DNA from: an uncultured Allomuricauda sp.
Lineage (GTDB): Bacteria; Bacteroidota; Bacteroidia; Flavobacteriales; Flavobacteriaceae
NCBI GenBank assembly: GCA_937899065.1
Contig: CALBPG010000091.1
Location: 1 to 32,777 of the forward strand
Direction of reading: 5' to 3'
DNA: 32,777 nucleotides
Positions 15,754 to 23,100 of this stretch are shown here, piece by piece. How positions within the stretch are numbered: position 1 is the stretch's first letter; each line of letters opens with the position of its first letter. The translations under genes were made by a program, and so were the position numbers. The notes beneath the pieces were generated by a model. That model saw only the letters and a list, made by a program, of their open reading frames with translations, searched no databases and was not told where the DNA came from.

Positions 15754-16665
15754 TTATTCGCTCAAAATAAATTCCGCTATTATCTTCTCCATATTAGAAG
15801 GTAAATCTGCTTGTTTGATTTCGAAATTTTTAACCCCCATTTCCTCAAGCCACTTATTCCAGTAAGCTCTAATAACATCTTCTTCATAAGGGTTTTTATC
15901 GCTCGGATTAATCCCTAGAACTAAGACTTCCAAATTCGATAACTCTTCATTTGCTTTAATAAACCCAAAATCCTGTTGGTCAAATTTTTCTTTCCAACCA
16001 GTATTATTGAAACCAAAATGCTCTACATCCTGTGGTGTTAAATATGTGGCTCTGTTACCTTCTTTGATTCTTGTGTTCTTATGAAATATGTAGCCATCAG
16101 TTAGAACTACCAAAATATTCCGAGCCTCATCTTCAATGCAATAGTCATTTACTTTGTTCTTGAAAAACCTCCAAGTGTCCGAACCAACATAATGGTCATC
16201 CTTTATTGCAGCTTCATAAATCAGCTTTGAAATACTGTCGTACTTTTTACACGTATTTAAGATTTTCTCCTTAGTAACATTGTCCTTATTAAGCGATATT
16301 TTTAAGTTGCTCAGTTTCTTGTTGAGAGTATTATCCGAAGGTTCAGGGTCAATAAAAACTTGGATTTGATCATTTATCCTTATCATTTTCTTGTTCATCA
16401 CATGGGCTTCAAAATTTTTTGCAATTGATTTTAAATACCCTACATCCCTCAAATAGAATTCCATTGCTGGAGATGGATATTTTTCGGGATTTATCCGATC
16501 CGACAGGTCTAAAAGCACACTAATATTCAAGTTTTCTCGATTAGGCGATAACTTTGGGATTTCATGGTCATGAATGGATTTCTCCTGATTGGAATCTTCT
16601 TTACATGAGCTGAGGAAAGTTGATATCAGAATAGATAACAATATGGCACAGAAATACTTTTTCAT
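15754..16665 (-). CDS. vWA-like lipoprotein
   Basis: 303 residues. Lipoprotein signal with lipobox FLSSC (Cys21). A Rossmann-like vWA core follows: VLLDLSDRI (Asp53, Ser55, an altered MIDAS DxSxS whose third position is Arg57) and LVVLTDGY (Thr189-Asp190-Gly191), then LEVLVLGINP. The domain probably binds a metal ion and a protein partner on the periplasmic side. vWA proteins often pair with TerB-like and membrane proteins in stress systems, and a TerB-like gene and a four-TM protein are directly upstream here (gap 4 nt). The specific ligand is unknown. Confidence 0.75.
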   Translation of the reverse strand: MKKYFCAILLSILISTFLSSCKEDSNQEKSIHDHEIPKLSPNRENLNISVLLDLSDRINPEKYPSPAMEFYLRDVGYLKSIAKNFEAHVMNKKMIRINDQIQVFIDPEPSDNTLNKKLSNLKISLNKDNVTKEKILNTCKKYDSISKLIYEAAIKDDHYVGSDTWRFFKNKVNDYCIEDEARNILVVLTDGYIFHKNTRIKEGNRATYLTPQDVEHFGFNNTGWKEKFDQQDFGFIKANEELSNLEVLVLGINPSDKNPYEEDVIRAYWNKWLEEMGVKNFEIKQADLPSNMEKIIAEFILSE

Positions 16666-16669
16666 TGGA

Positions 16670-17929
16670 CTAGTTTATCAGTTTATACAATCGTCCTTCA
16701 TAGCTTTCATCTGCAATGTCATGCTCTTCTAAGTGCCTTTTTTCTTCCACAGCACATTGAGATAATAGCTGATCACGTCTTTTCAGAGAATCAAAATTAT
16801 CCGCGATGGCCAAAAACCAACCTTTGACATATTCAGCATGGTAGGTGAGGTAATGCCTGTTGGAAAAAACAAAACCGTCAATAGTTCTTTGTAAATCATT
16901 TATCTTTCCTTCAATCCCAGAAATTTCTTCTTTTATGGGATTAAGTTTTTCTACCTGATTGGCTATCTCTTGTTCGCAATTCAGAATATCTTCTCTTTTG
17001 GATTTGATAAATGTTTTGATTTTATCAAAGTTGTCATACTCCTTCATAATAAAATCAAACACTAACCCCCAGATAATGTAGACTACAAATCCGGCAAATA
17101 TTATTCCCCAAAATTCTGCTTTGGTGAAAGCAATTTGAACATTGAAATCAGGTGAGTTTAATGTTTTCTCAATATCATATATCTTTTTTTCTATTTGGTA
17201 TGCTAGTATCGCATCAAAAATGAAAGTGACGATAAAAAGCGTTCCTATCTTGATATAAGAAATCCAGTTTTTATGTTTTTGGAACATGTGGATAAGATAT
17301 CCTAGCCCCATAAAAGCGAATGGTATGGTAGAAACGAAAATACATTCAAGCCACCCATCTTCAATGGCCTTGGTCAAGGCATTGGCATCAAAAATCGCAT
17401 TGGTCAATTGGTTGGTATCAAACACTTTGAAAAAAGCGGAATACGATGCCGATATATAAAAAACCAGTAGATAGAATGTAATCGGAATCAATACAATTAA
17501 ACCTAAGTAAAATTGAGCTTTGGGCTTTTTATCTGCATCCTCAACATATTTTTCAGGGTTCTGTTTTACATCGGTTATTTCATTTCTATATTTTGAGATT
17601 TTTTGTTCCAAAGCCGAAATAGACTCTTCTACTATAGCCCTAACAGTTTTCCTTTTTTTTAATTCAATCTCATACTTGCTTTTTTCCTGCACATAGGGCT
17701 CTTTCAATTCTTTTTGTAGCTTCTCGTTTTCCCTGCATTTCCCCTTATAATCCATATACACATCTTGCAAGCAGGCTTTAAAAATCATATGATTTCCTTC
17801 TGCTTGTTTTGAAGAACCATAACCGCTTTCAAAAAATGTGAGCTTTATTTTTTCTTCTTCGTGCTCTTTTTCCTCTACTTCTTGAGGGACAGTCTTTTTA
17901 ATCGAAAATTTTTTTTTTAAGGAGCTCAT
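16670..17929 (-). CDS. Four-TM coiled-coil membrane protein of unknown function
   Basis: 419 residues. A charged N-terminus (KKKFSIKK, then an acidic run) leads into a long coiled coil at about 65-125. Four TM helices follow at about 139-162, 193-215, 226-245 and 272-294, and a second coiled coil at about 300-355 precedes a globular C-terminal part. Symmetric coiled coils on both sides of a TM core suggest a large cytoplasmic oligomerising stalk. No transporter or channel family is recognised. It lies 1 nt downstream of the TerB-like gene, strongly implying a shared complex, and precedes the vWA-like lipoprotein, which could contact it from the periplasm. Confidence 0.75.
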   Translation of the reverse strand: MSSLKKKFSIKKTVPQEVEEKEHEEEKIKLTFFESGYGSSKQAEGNHMIFKACLQDVYMDYKGKCRENEKLQKELKEPYVQEKSKYEIELKKRKTVRAIVEESISALEQKISKYRNEITDVKQNPEKYVEDADKKPKAQFYLGLIVLIPITFYLLVFYISASYSAFFKVFDTNQLTNAIFDANALTKAIEDGWLECIFVSTIPFAFMGLGYLIHMFQKHKNWISYIKIGTLFIVTFIFDAILAYQIEKKIYDIEKTLNSPDFNVQIAFTKAEFWGIIFAGFVVYIIWGLVFDFIMKEYDNFDKIKTFIKSKREDILNCEQEIANQVEKLNPIKEEISGIEGKINDLQRTIDGFVFSNRHYLTYHAEYVKGWFLAIADNFDSLKRRDQLLSQCAVEEKRHLEEHDIADESYEGRLYKLIN

Positions 17930-17930
17930 A

Positions 17931-18326
17931 TTATTCTTCCATTTTGGATATCAATTCTTTTAGCGGAATATTGGCCTTTGCGTTTTCTAATAGAAATTCA
18001 CAGATATCTTTAACATTCTCTTTTTCGAAATCAAATTTTAGGCAGTACTTTCTTAGAGTATTTACCTCATCATCTGTTACGATGCCATCGGCCCAAATCA
18101 TCAAGGCCAAATCATATAGGTATTCAATTTTTCCCTCTAGTGATTTTGGTATTATGGAATCTTGTGAAGGATGCAATAAAATATCGTTTAATTGATCTCT
18201 ACTTATTCCTCTTTCCTCAGCAAATTTGTAGAGCATCTGCAATTCCAGTACATCAAAATTGTCATCAGTAAAAGCTATCTGATAAAGTCTCAAAAAATGA
18301 CTTTTCAATTCGGTGGAAATATTCAT
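17931..18326 (-). CDS. TerB-like protein
   Basis: 131 residues, all-helical. The segment LALMIWADGIVTDDEVNTLRKYC (about 73-95) is the TerB-type acidic motif (A.aDG.v...E...l...), and an earlier half-repeat (YQIAFTDDNFDVLELQMLYKFA) matches the duplicated helical arrangement of TerB. TerB domains belong to tellurite-resistance and stress systems, where they associate with membranes and metal- or phage-stress responses. It is followed by the four-TM protein (1-nt gap) and preceded by the excalibur gene (12-nt gap). Confidence 0.75.
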   Translation of the reverse strand: MNISTELKSHFLRLYQIAFTDDNFDVLELQMLYKFAEERGISRDQLNDILLHPSQDSIIPKSLEGKIEYLYDLALMIWADGIVTDDEVNTLRKYCLKFDFEKENVKDICEFLLENAKANIPLKELISKMEE

Positions 18327-18338
18327 TATGACAGCATG

Positions 18339-18638
18339 TTAGTTATTATTGTTTTCACAGGCTATTCCATCATTGTCTCTATCTAAATTGGAATAGCAAC
18401 TTCTATTACTTTCAAAAGCGGATTGGGCTGCAGCCTGAGACGAAAAATCAGAACAATTGCTATCGCAATCTGAATCGTTTTCACATGATATGGCTATTAA
18501 GATTATTACCATAAGCATAGTGAAGCTAAAGCAACCTTTTTTCGTTTTCCTTCCTTTTGATTTTTTAGGTGATTTGGTCACAAAATGGCCTTGAACGTAT
18601 GTGCCATCTTTCTTGTAATAGCCCCTTCTATAACTCAT
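18339..18638 (-). CDS. TM-anchored excalibur-domain protein
   Basis: 99 residues. A basic cytoplasmic N-terminus (KKDGTYVQGHFVTKSPKKSK) precedes one TM segment at about 36-51, possibly with a lipobox ending at Cys52. A C-terminal excalibur domain carries the calcium-binding loop LDRDNDGIACE (Asp86, Asp88, Asp90, Glu95) and the paired cysteines Cys62, Cys81 and Cys94. Excalibur domains bind calcium outside the cell and often accompany secreted nucleases. It lies 10 nt after the YegP-like gene and 12 nt before the TerB-like gene in the same operon. Confidence 0.85.
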   Translation of the reverse strand: MSYRRGYYKKDGTYVQGHFVTKSPKKSKGRKTKKGCFSFTMLMVIILIAISCENDSDCDSNCSDFSSQAAAQSAFESNRSCYSNLDRDNDGIACENNNN

Positions 18639-18648
18639 TGCTTAGTTT

Positions 18649-18834
18649 TTAGGTTAAGTCCTCAACTTGTGCTACAGGCGCATCTCGTTTTACCGCTTCA
18701 ATTCCGTTTTTGCACGATTGTTTTGAGTTATACATCTCGCTAGTAGCGATGATTTCGCCATTGCCTTTGGAGCGAAGGTTAAAATAGAATTTACCGTTGC
18801 TGCTCTTTTTGATTTCAAATTTTGGAAATGCCAT
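18649..18834 (-). CDS. YegP-like DUF1508 protein, first gene of the eight-gene operon
   Basis: 61 residues, a single DUF1508 unit: PKFEIKKSSNGKFYFNLRSK, GEIIATSEMYNSKQSCKNGI and a final KRDAPVAQVEDLT. The family is small, cytoplasmic and of unknown biochemical function. The start is ATG 18834, matching the family's length; an overlapping longer frame starting at 18878 encodes no family sequence. A TAGGTTTG promoter box and a perfect regulon palindrome stand upstream, making this the head of the operon that runs down to 13300 with gaps of at most 21 nt. Confidence 0.88.
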   Translation of the reverse strand: MAFPKFEIKKSSNGKFYFNLRSKGNGEIIATSEMYNSKQSCKNGIEAVKRDAPVAQVEDLT

Positions 18835-18863
18835 AATCTTTTTTGGTTTTTATTTTGTTTACC

Positions 18864-18871
18864 CAAACCTA
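18864..18871 (-). promoter_or_regulatory. -7 promoter box TAGGTTTG of the eight-gene operon
   Basis: TAGGTTTG on the minus strand matches TAnnTTTG. It lies 29 nt before the YegP-like ATG and 21 nt after the palindrome at 18893-18908. The same box with the same two spacings precedes the 45-aa gene. Confidence 0.7.
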
Positions 18872-18892
18872 AAGGCATTCAAAAAGAATTCC

Positions 18893-18908
18893 TTACAGAT
18901 ATCTGTAA
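18893..18908 (-). promoter_or_regulatory. Regulon palindrome, copy 2 (TTACAGATATCTGTAA)
   Basis: A perfect 16-bp palindrome centred about 33 nt upstream of the TAGGTTTG box, near -41 from a likely start site and so a typical activator position. It overlaps the stop codon of the 97-aa gene. It could also be a weak terminator for that gene, as GGAATTCTTTTT follows on the minus strand. Confidence 0.65.
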
Positions 18909-19186
18909 AGCAAAGAAGTAATGTCAAAAAGATTTTTAGATGCGCAGTGTTGTTGTTGAAATGAGAACCAATCTTCCCATCCGCAAAGCGTTCTGCCCAT
19001 ATTATTTGCCTCTTTCAAAGTGACCTCATGGATTTTGGTAGAGCAACGGGAAAGCCCTCGGCAATGCTTGTTATAATGATATCGCTTACTTCCCTTGCCC
19101 TTGCAGATGTAGACTTTGTTTTTCTCAATATTTGAAGAATTTATACCAACAAAAAGTATGCAGAGATATATGGTAAATGATTTCAT
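18893..19186 (-). CDS. Small secreted Cys/His protein of unknown function
   Basis: 97 residues. N-terminal signal (MKSFTIYLCILFVGINSS). The core KRYHYNKHCRGLSRCSTKIH, EVTLKEANNMGRTLCGWED has a YHxxxxC...C...GRxxC arrangement that recalls the Ada-type or nuclease-associated zinc-binding modules of small Bacteroidota proteins. The core usually ends near GWED; here about 25 further residues follow, ending in the palindrome at 18893. Metal binding is a guess from the Cys/His spacing. It is a separate unit upstream of the eight-gene operon, 58 nt from it. Confidence 0.7.
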   Translation of the reverse strand: MKSFTIYLCILFVGINSSNIEKNKVYICKGKGSKRYHYNKHCRGLSRCSTKIHEVTLKEANNMGRTLCGWEDWFSFQQQHCASKNLFDITSLLYRYL

Positions 19187-19302
19187 TAAGAGCAGTTATA
19201 ATTCAAAAGAAATTCAAATTGACAGTCACTCATTCCAGAGTTTTGTTTTCCATTTTTTAGGCGAAATCTTTTTGTTGGTTTGAGAGCGGTATAATTTGCC
19301 TT

Positions 19303-19641
19303 TTATCTAATTGCTTCCGAAACAGTCCAAACTCTTATGTCATAACCTTTCGGTCTTATGATGACCTTACCCCACGAACTTTTTACTAAGTAAACTTTAA
19401 TACCTGCTTTAAGTTCGAATATTTTTCCTCGGTTAATTAACAACTGCAAGGCTTCCTTATCATCATCTACAATGAAGTCCATCATTTTATCAAAGGACTC
19501 TTCATCTATAGCTGCGAAATAACCAGATTTAGTAGTATATATGTTTTGATTATTATCATCTAATGTTGAATAACTCATCACTAAAAATGACATCAATAAG
19601 ATGAAAGAGTTGGTGAGATTAGCCTTGACTATTTTGACCAT
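19303..19641 (-). CDS. Small exported protein of unknown function
   Basis: 112 residues. ATG 19641 is preferred because it is followed by a hydrophobic signal (NSFILLMSFLVMSYS) and lies 7 nt after the stop of the upstream 45-aa gene. The mature part begins acidic (DEESFDKMMDFIVDDDKEAL) and ends in a small beta-rich module (KIFELKAGIKVYLVKSSWGK, VIIRPKGYDIRVWTV) that resembles an SH3-like fold. No catalytic motif is seen. Cotranscription with the 45-aa gene is likely. Confidence 0.65.
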   Translation of the reverse strand: MVKIVKANLTNSFILLMSFLVMSYSTLDDNNQNIYTTKSGYFAAIDEESFDKMMDFIVDDDKEALQLLINRGKIFELKAGIKVYLVKSSWGKVIIRPKGYDIRVWTVSEAIR

Positions 19642-19648
19642 GCTATAG

Positions 19649-19786
19649 CTATTTTTTCTTTTTTGGAGCTCTTTGAGAAAGAGCACTTCCTGCTGCTTTT
19701 TTACTATCCTTGCTAGTTCTTTTGTCTTTCAATACTTTGGATGCTGATGAAGCAGCGTCCTTACCTGTTCTTCTTTGTTTTGCCAT
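19649..19786 (-). CDS. Small basic Ala/Lys/Ser-rich protein
   Basis: 45 residues: MAKQRRTGKDAASSASKVLK, DKRTSKDSKKAAGSALSQRA, PKKKK. The AASSASKVL and SKKAAGSALSQ segments match a family of short basic proteins that I recall as widespread and uncharacterised; binding to DNA or RNA is plausible. A TAGGTTTG box and a perfect palindrome stand upstream with spacings identical to those before the YegP-like gene. It is followed after 7 nt by the 112-aa exported protein. Confidence 0.7.
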   Translation of the reverse strand: MAKQRRTGKDAASSASKVLKDKRTSKDSKKAAGSALSQRAPKKKK

Positions 19787-19815
19787 TTTAATAATGTTCT
19801 AAGGTTAATAATACT

Positions 19816-19823
19816 TCAAACCT
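19816..19823 (-). promoter_or_regulatory. -7 promoter box TAGGTTTG of the 45-aa gene
   Basis: Same octamer as at 18864-18871, 29 nt before the ATG and 21 nt after the palindrome half-site at 19845. The identity of sequence and both spacings argues for coregulation. Confidence 0.7.
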
Positions 19824-19840
19824 AACCCTATTAAAAAACA

Positions 19841-19864
19841 ATCCCTTACAGGATTCTGTAAGGG
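19841..19864 (-). promoter_or_regulatory. Regulon palindrome, copy 3, doubling as terminator of the response regulator
   Basis: TCCCTTACAG-GATT-CTGTAAGGGA, a perfect 10-bp dyad containing TTACAG-N4-CTGTAA (19845-19860). On the minus strand it is followed by TTGTTTTTTA and lies 44 nt after the response-regulator stop, so it also reads as an intrinsic terminator. Both roles are possible at once. Confidence 0.65.
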
Positions 19865-19908
19865 ATTTAAATTTGTTTTGATAATCGGGTCTCAGGAAGA
19901 ATTAAATA

Positions 19909-20574
19909 TCAAATTTTACCTTCCTTTGCGAGTTTAAATAGCAGGCTTGTGGTATTCTTTGCCTTGTATTCATCATATAGCTTGCTTATTCTTTTGTCAA
20001 TTGTACTCTCGCTATTTGGAGTCCTATTTTCTTTTTTAAACTTGGCGGAAACTTCTTTCTTGGTGAGGCCGTTTGCTAGTTCTTTTAATATGGCGCGATC
20101 AAAAGCGTCCAATTCAACAGTATTATTGGCAGCAGTCAAATTTAGTTGGGCCGATACAAAAGTTCTATTATGAAATACTTCGTTAACGGCATTGACCAAC
20201 TCAACCATTCCTCTTCGGCCCTTGCAGACATACCCATTAATTTTATGCTCTTTAAAAAGGGCATTGACATAGATAGGATTGTTTTCCATAGAGTGGACAA
20301 TAATTTTTAATCCCGGTTGCTGTGCTCTTGCTAATTTAATGAGTTCCCTTCCGGAAGTGAGCTTTCGGTCGACATGATCTTTTTCGAAAAACAAATCGGT
20401 GACCATTAATTCGTACGGCTCATTTTTTTTAAGGGCCACTTTCAAGCGATTAAATGCTTTGTCACAATAAAACTCGCTTTGCAATTCTTCGATTGCCAAT
20501 TTTTCAGTTAAGGTTTCGGCAATACCTTGGTTTTCTCCCTGAAAATCTTCTACTAATACTACCTTTTTGAACAT
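19909..20574 (-). CDS. Response regulator (receiver domain plus LuxR-like HTH)
   Basis: 221 residues. Receiver domain at about 1-125 with Glu9-Asp10, the phosphoacceptor Asp60 (ELMVTDLFF), IVHSMENN and YVCKGRR (the conserved Lys). The output domain (about 150-215: FDRAILKELANGLTKKEVSA, KRISKLYDEY) has a LuxR/NarL-like helix-turn-helix. It lies 11 nt downstream of the histidine kinase gene, its cognate partner. It is the best candidate for binding the TTACAG-N4-CTGTAA palindromes in the island. Cytoplasmic DNA-binding dimer when phosphorylated, by family. Confidence 0.85.
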   Translation of the reverse strand: MFKKVVLVEDFQGENQGIAETLTEKLAIEELQSEFYCDKAFNRLKVALKKNEPYELMVTDLFFEKDHVDRKLTSGRELIKLARAQQPGLKIIVHSMENNPIYVNALFKEHKINGYVCKGRRGMVELVNAVNEVFHNRTFVSAQLNLTAANNTVELDAFDRAILKELANGLTKKEVSAKFKKENRTPNSESTIDKRISKLYDEYKAKNTTSLLFKLAKEGKI

Positions 20575-20585
20575 GTCGGATTCAA

Positions 20586-22514
20586 CTATTTGGGGATTCG
20601 GATTTCGGCGCGAAAGCCTTTCTGTTCTTCTGAATCAAAAGTAATGCTTCCGCCTAGGGCTTGAATACGCTTTTCTGTATTCCGTAGTCCATTTTTTCTT
20701 AATAATGATTTTTTTGATGCTCCGACCCCGTCATCTTCATAGTAAATGGAGAGTTCTTTTTTTTTGTCTCTGAATAAAATCACAGTTTGTTTGGCCTTAC
20801 TATGCTGCGACATATTCTTAACCAACTCTTGCAGCACCTTAAAAATTATTGTTTTGGCTTGACGAGACACTAATGACCAATCAAGTTCTTTGCCACCATC
20901 AAAAACCATTTCAACTTCTACTGGTTTGAGATATTCCAATGTCGCTTTCAAACTATTCCAAAAATCAGGACCAGTATCTACTGTATTAATCTCCCGTGAG
21001 AAACTTCTAATTTGATTATAGACTGTTTCTAATTTATCTAAAATTGCAGATTTGTCTGTACCTCTTTGCAACATTAGCATGGTCTGATTGATTTTACCAC
21101 CATAGTCATCATGTAATCTTCGGGAGAGTTGTGCCTCGGCTTCATAAATAGCCTCTAACTTTTCAACTTTGCTTTTTTGTTTTAATCGTTTGGTACGTTG
21201 TCTAAAACCGTATAGTGAAAGTCCCAAAATGGAAGTAATGAAGAGCAGACCGCCTAAATATATAATCTTCTGATTTCGTTGCCGACTGGCTTCTAACTCT
21301 TTTTCAGTGTTTTCTTTTTCCAAACGCAGAATGGACTCTTGTTTGAGTTTGTCATCATATTTATACTTAGCAAATTGGGTCTTGACTTTCAGTCCCTGAG
21401 AATACAAACTATCTTGCAAAAAGATGTATCGGTCACGTAAACCAACATTTTTTGGTTCCAAGGACATCAAAAATTTTAGAGCATCTTTTTCAGCCCTTGG
21501 CATTTTTATAGCCTTTGAAAGTTGGATTACTGTATCGAAGTATTGTTTGGCTTTAATAGGGGCATTTTTGGAGTAAAACTCTCCTAGACGGGTATAACTT
21601 GCTATTTGGCCCCTTTTGTCATTACTTTCCTTTCGTATTAGTAAAGGGTTCAAAAAAGCATGTTCGTTTAATTTTTCACCTAAGAGCCATTGCGCATAAG
21701 CCATGTTATCTAATGCACGAGCGTATTCTTTTTCATTGATTATTAGCAATGAGTCTTTGGTTATTTTTTGAAGCAACTGAATAGCAATATTGAACTGTTT
21801 ATTATCAATATGGGTAGCTGTTAAATTATTTTGATAGATAAGTTTATCGCTTGGAGAATTGGTCGTTCTAATTGCCTTTGAATAATATTTTAAGGCGTCC
21901 TGTAGGTTGGAAAGCTTTCTATGATTGGTCGCCAATATATTATAACAAGACGATATATGCCTGTCATCTTTGATTGGTTGCAAATACTTTAGGGATTCAG
22001 TAAGAGTTTCTTTGCTTCCAAAAAAATCACTTTGATCTTTTTGAATTGTGCCCATGTTTAAGAGGTTTCTCCCAACCCAACTACTATCGCCAATTCTTTC
22101 ATAAAAGTTTTTGGATATAGTATAATTCTTAAAGGCGCTATCCGAATCTTTAACTATTTGGTCATAGTAATATCCCATTAAATAGTACTGCTTTGCGGCA
22201 TAATATGAATCAACTTTTAAGTCAGTTTTTAAAAAGAATTTCCTATGAAAATGGGCTAGGCTATCGAACTGCCCTAAAGAATAGTGTAACCGATTTTTTT
22301 GGTAGGCCAATTGAGCATAATTTTCCAAGGTCTTATTCCTAAGTGCCTGATTTAGCTCTGATAGTTTATCTGACGACGTTCTTTCTAGATTATTGGAATC
22401 TGACAAATGAGTTCTATGACTATTTACTTTGTCCGCTCTAATATCAACTTCACTTTGTACGCAACAGCACAATATCAGGGTGATTAGCACTAATGTAATA
22501 TTCTTGAAATCCAT
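20586..22514 (-). CDS. TPR-containing sensor histidine kinase
   Basis: 642 residues. Signal or lipobox-like N-terminus (ITLVLITLILCCC), then about 350 residues of TPR-like helical repeats in the periplasm (for example YNILATNHRKLSNLQDALKY). One TM helix at about 415-437 and a coiled coil precede the HisKA_3-type dimerisation segment RRLHDDYGGKINQTMLML (phosphoacceptor His at about 466). The HATPase domain has ELVKNMSQHS, YEDDGVGAS and GLRNTEKRIQALGG. ATG 22514 is chosen over 22541 because the hydrophobic signal begins there. Such kinases sense peptides or envelope state; the stimulus here is unknown. The Pro-tailed lipopeptide gene stands 71 nt upstream. Confidence 0.88.
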   Translation of the reverse strand: MDFKNITLVLITLILCCCVQSEVDIRADKVNSHRTHLSDSNNLERTSSDKLSELNQALRNKTLENYAQLAYQKNRLHYSLGQFDSLAHFHRKFFLKTDLKVDSYYAAKQYYLMGYYYDQIVKDSDSAFKNYTISKNFYERIGDSSWVGRNLLNMGTIQKDQSDFFGSKETLTESLKYLQPIKDDRHISSCYNILATNHRKLSNLQDALKYYSKAIRTTNSPSDKLIYQNNLTATHIDNKQFNIAIQLLQKITKDSLLIINEKEYARALDNMAYAQWLLGEKLNEHAFLNPLLIRKESNDKRGQIASYTRLGEFYSKNAPIKAKQYFDTVIQLSKAIKMPRAEKDALKFLMSLEPKNVGLRDRYIFLQDSLYSQGLKVKTQFAKYKYDDKLKQESILRLEKENTEKELEASRQRNQKIIYLGGLLFITSILGLSLYGFRQRTKRLKQKSKVEKLEAIYEAEAQLSRRLHDDYGGKINQTMLMLQRGTDKSAILDKLETVYNQIRSFSREINTVDTGPDFWNSLKATLEYLKPVEVEMVFDGGKELDWSLVSRQAKTIIFKVLQELVKNMSQHSKAKQTVILFRDKKKELSIYYEDDGVGASKKSLLRKNGLRNTEKRIQALGGSITFDSEEQKGFRAEIRIPK

Positions 22515-22585
22515 GACTATTGAAAAGCTGTGCCAAAGCATTTGACACAGCTTAAATTAAAACAAATAATTCTAGTATCCCGTTC

Positions 22586-22741
22586 TTATTTTGGAGGAGG
22601 TGGAGGTGGAGCATTACCATCATCCCCTTCAGTCGCCTGAGTTTCAAACAGAGTTTCTGATTCTGCTATACTGCCCTTTTCACAAGAAAACAAGAACATA
22701 TTAAAAACTAGGGCCAATATGGCCAAAAAAACCTTTTTCAT
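22586..22741 (-). CDS. Small Pro-tailed lipopeptide
   Basis: 51 residues. The lipoprotein signal MKKVFLAILALVFNMFLFSC ends in the lipobox Cys20. A short acidic/Thr-rich stretch follows (ETLFETQATEGDDG), and the tail is NAPPPPPPK. I recall similar tiny genes beside TPR histidine kinase/LuxR regulator pairs in Flavobacteriaceae. It heads the minus-strand unit with the kinase and regulator and may be a ligand or anchor for the kinase's periplasmic TPR part; this is inference. It is easily missed because of its size. Confidence 0.75.
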   Translation of the reverse strand: MKKVFLAILALVFNMFLFSCEKGSIAESETLFETQATEGDDGNAPPPPPPK

Positions 22742-22768
22742 CTTTAAAATATTTGTGATTAAACAATG

Positions 22769-22817
22769 GGGTGGCTGTCTGGGATTTTCCCAGATTTTTG
22801 TTGTTTGCCAGCCACCC
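22769..22817 (-). promoter_or_regulatory. Nested hairpin in the leader of the lipopeptide-kinase unit
   Basis: GGGTGGCTG (22769-22777) pairs with CAGCCACCC (22809-22817). Inside lies a second stem, TCTGGGA-TTT-TCCCAGA (22778-22794). The nested stems start 27 nt before the lipopeptide ATG on the minus strand. No T run follows, so this is not a terminator; an RNA-based control element or protein site is possible. No gene is seen between 22742 and 23100. Confidence 0.5.
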
Positions 22818-22907
22818 TTGAGTGTTGGAGTACTCCTTGTTTTTTGGAAAGTGAAATCGGCAAGCGGTCGTTCTCAGCTACTTTCCGATTGGCCAAAACC
22901 AACCGCT

Positions 22908-22923
22908 TTACAGATTTGCGTAA
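22908..22923 (+). promoter_or_regulatory. Regulon palindrome, copy 4 (TTACAG-ATTT-GCGTAA)
   Basis: Identical to copy 1. On the plus strand a TATGTTAG box (22944-22951) lies 20 nt downstream, similar to copy 1, which would direct transcription towards the HTH-like gene at 23101. In the other direction the lipopeptide gene starts 166 nt away, with no good -7 box. Direction is therefore uncertain. Confidence 0.5.
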
Positions 22924-23044
22924 AATGATTTTTCTAGAAGAGCTATGTTAGCAATGCATAGCGGTAATCATTTACGAAGACAAAGGAATGAAGATTAAAA
23001 ACCGGTTAATGGAGAAAATGAGGAAAAGAATTTCCAGAATATTT

Positions 23045-23056
23045 ATTCCATGGAAT
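23045..23056. repeat. Palindrome ATTCCATGGAAT flanked by GAATTTCCA direct repeats
   Basis: The perfect 12-bp palindrome lies between and partly within two GAATTTCCA copies (23028-23036 and 23053-23061), 25 nt apart, about 40 nt before the HTH-like gene. It may be the operator of that gene, possibly autoregulatory. No -7 box of good quality is visible downstream. Confidence 0.4.
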
Positions 23057-23100
23057 TTCCATTTTTGCACTAGTTTTATATTTAAATATCAGATAGTTAA

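Noticed and set aside
18893-19864. Palindromes at 18893 and 19845 as simple terminators only
   Set aside because: The copy at 19845 does have terminator features. However, the shared TTACAG/CTGTAA sequence, the identical 21-nt distance to TAGGTTTG, and near-copies at 12404 and 22908 that lack T runs are not explained by termination alone.
22719-22951. Two overlapping plus-strand frames upstream of the HTH-like gene
   Set aside because: They are antisense to the lipopeptide signal and to the leader hairpin, with no family similarity.
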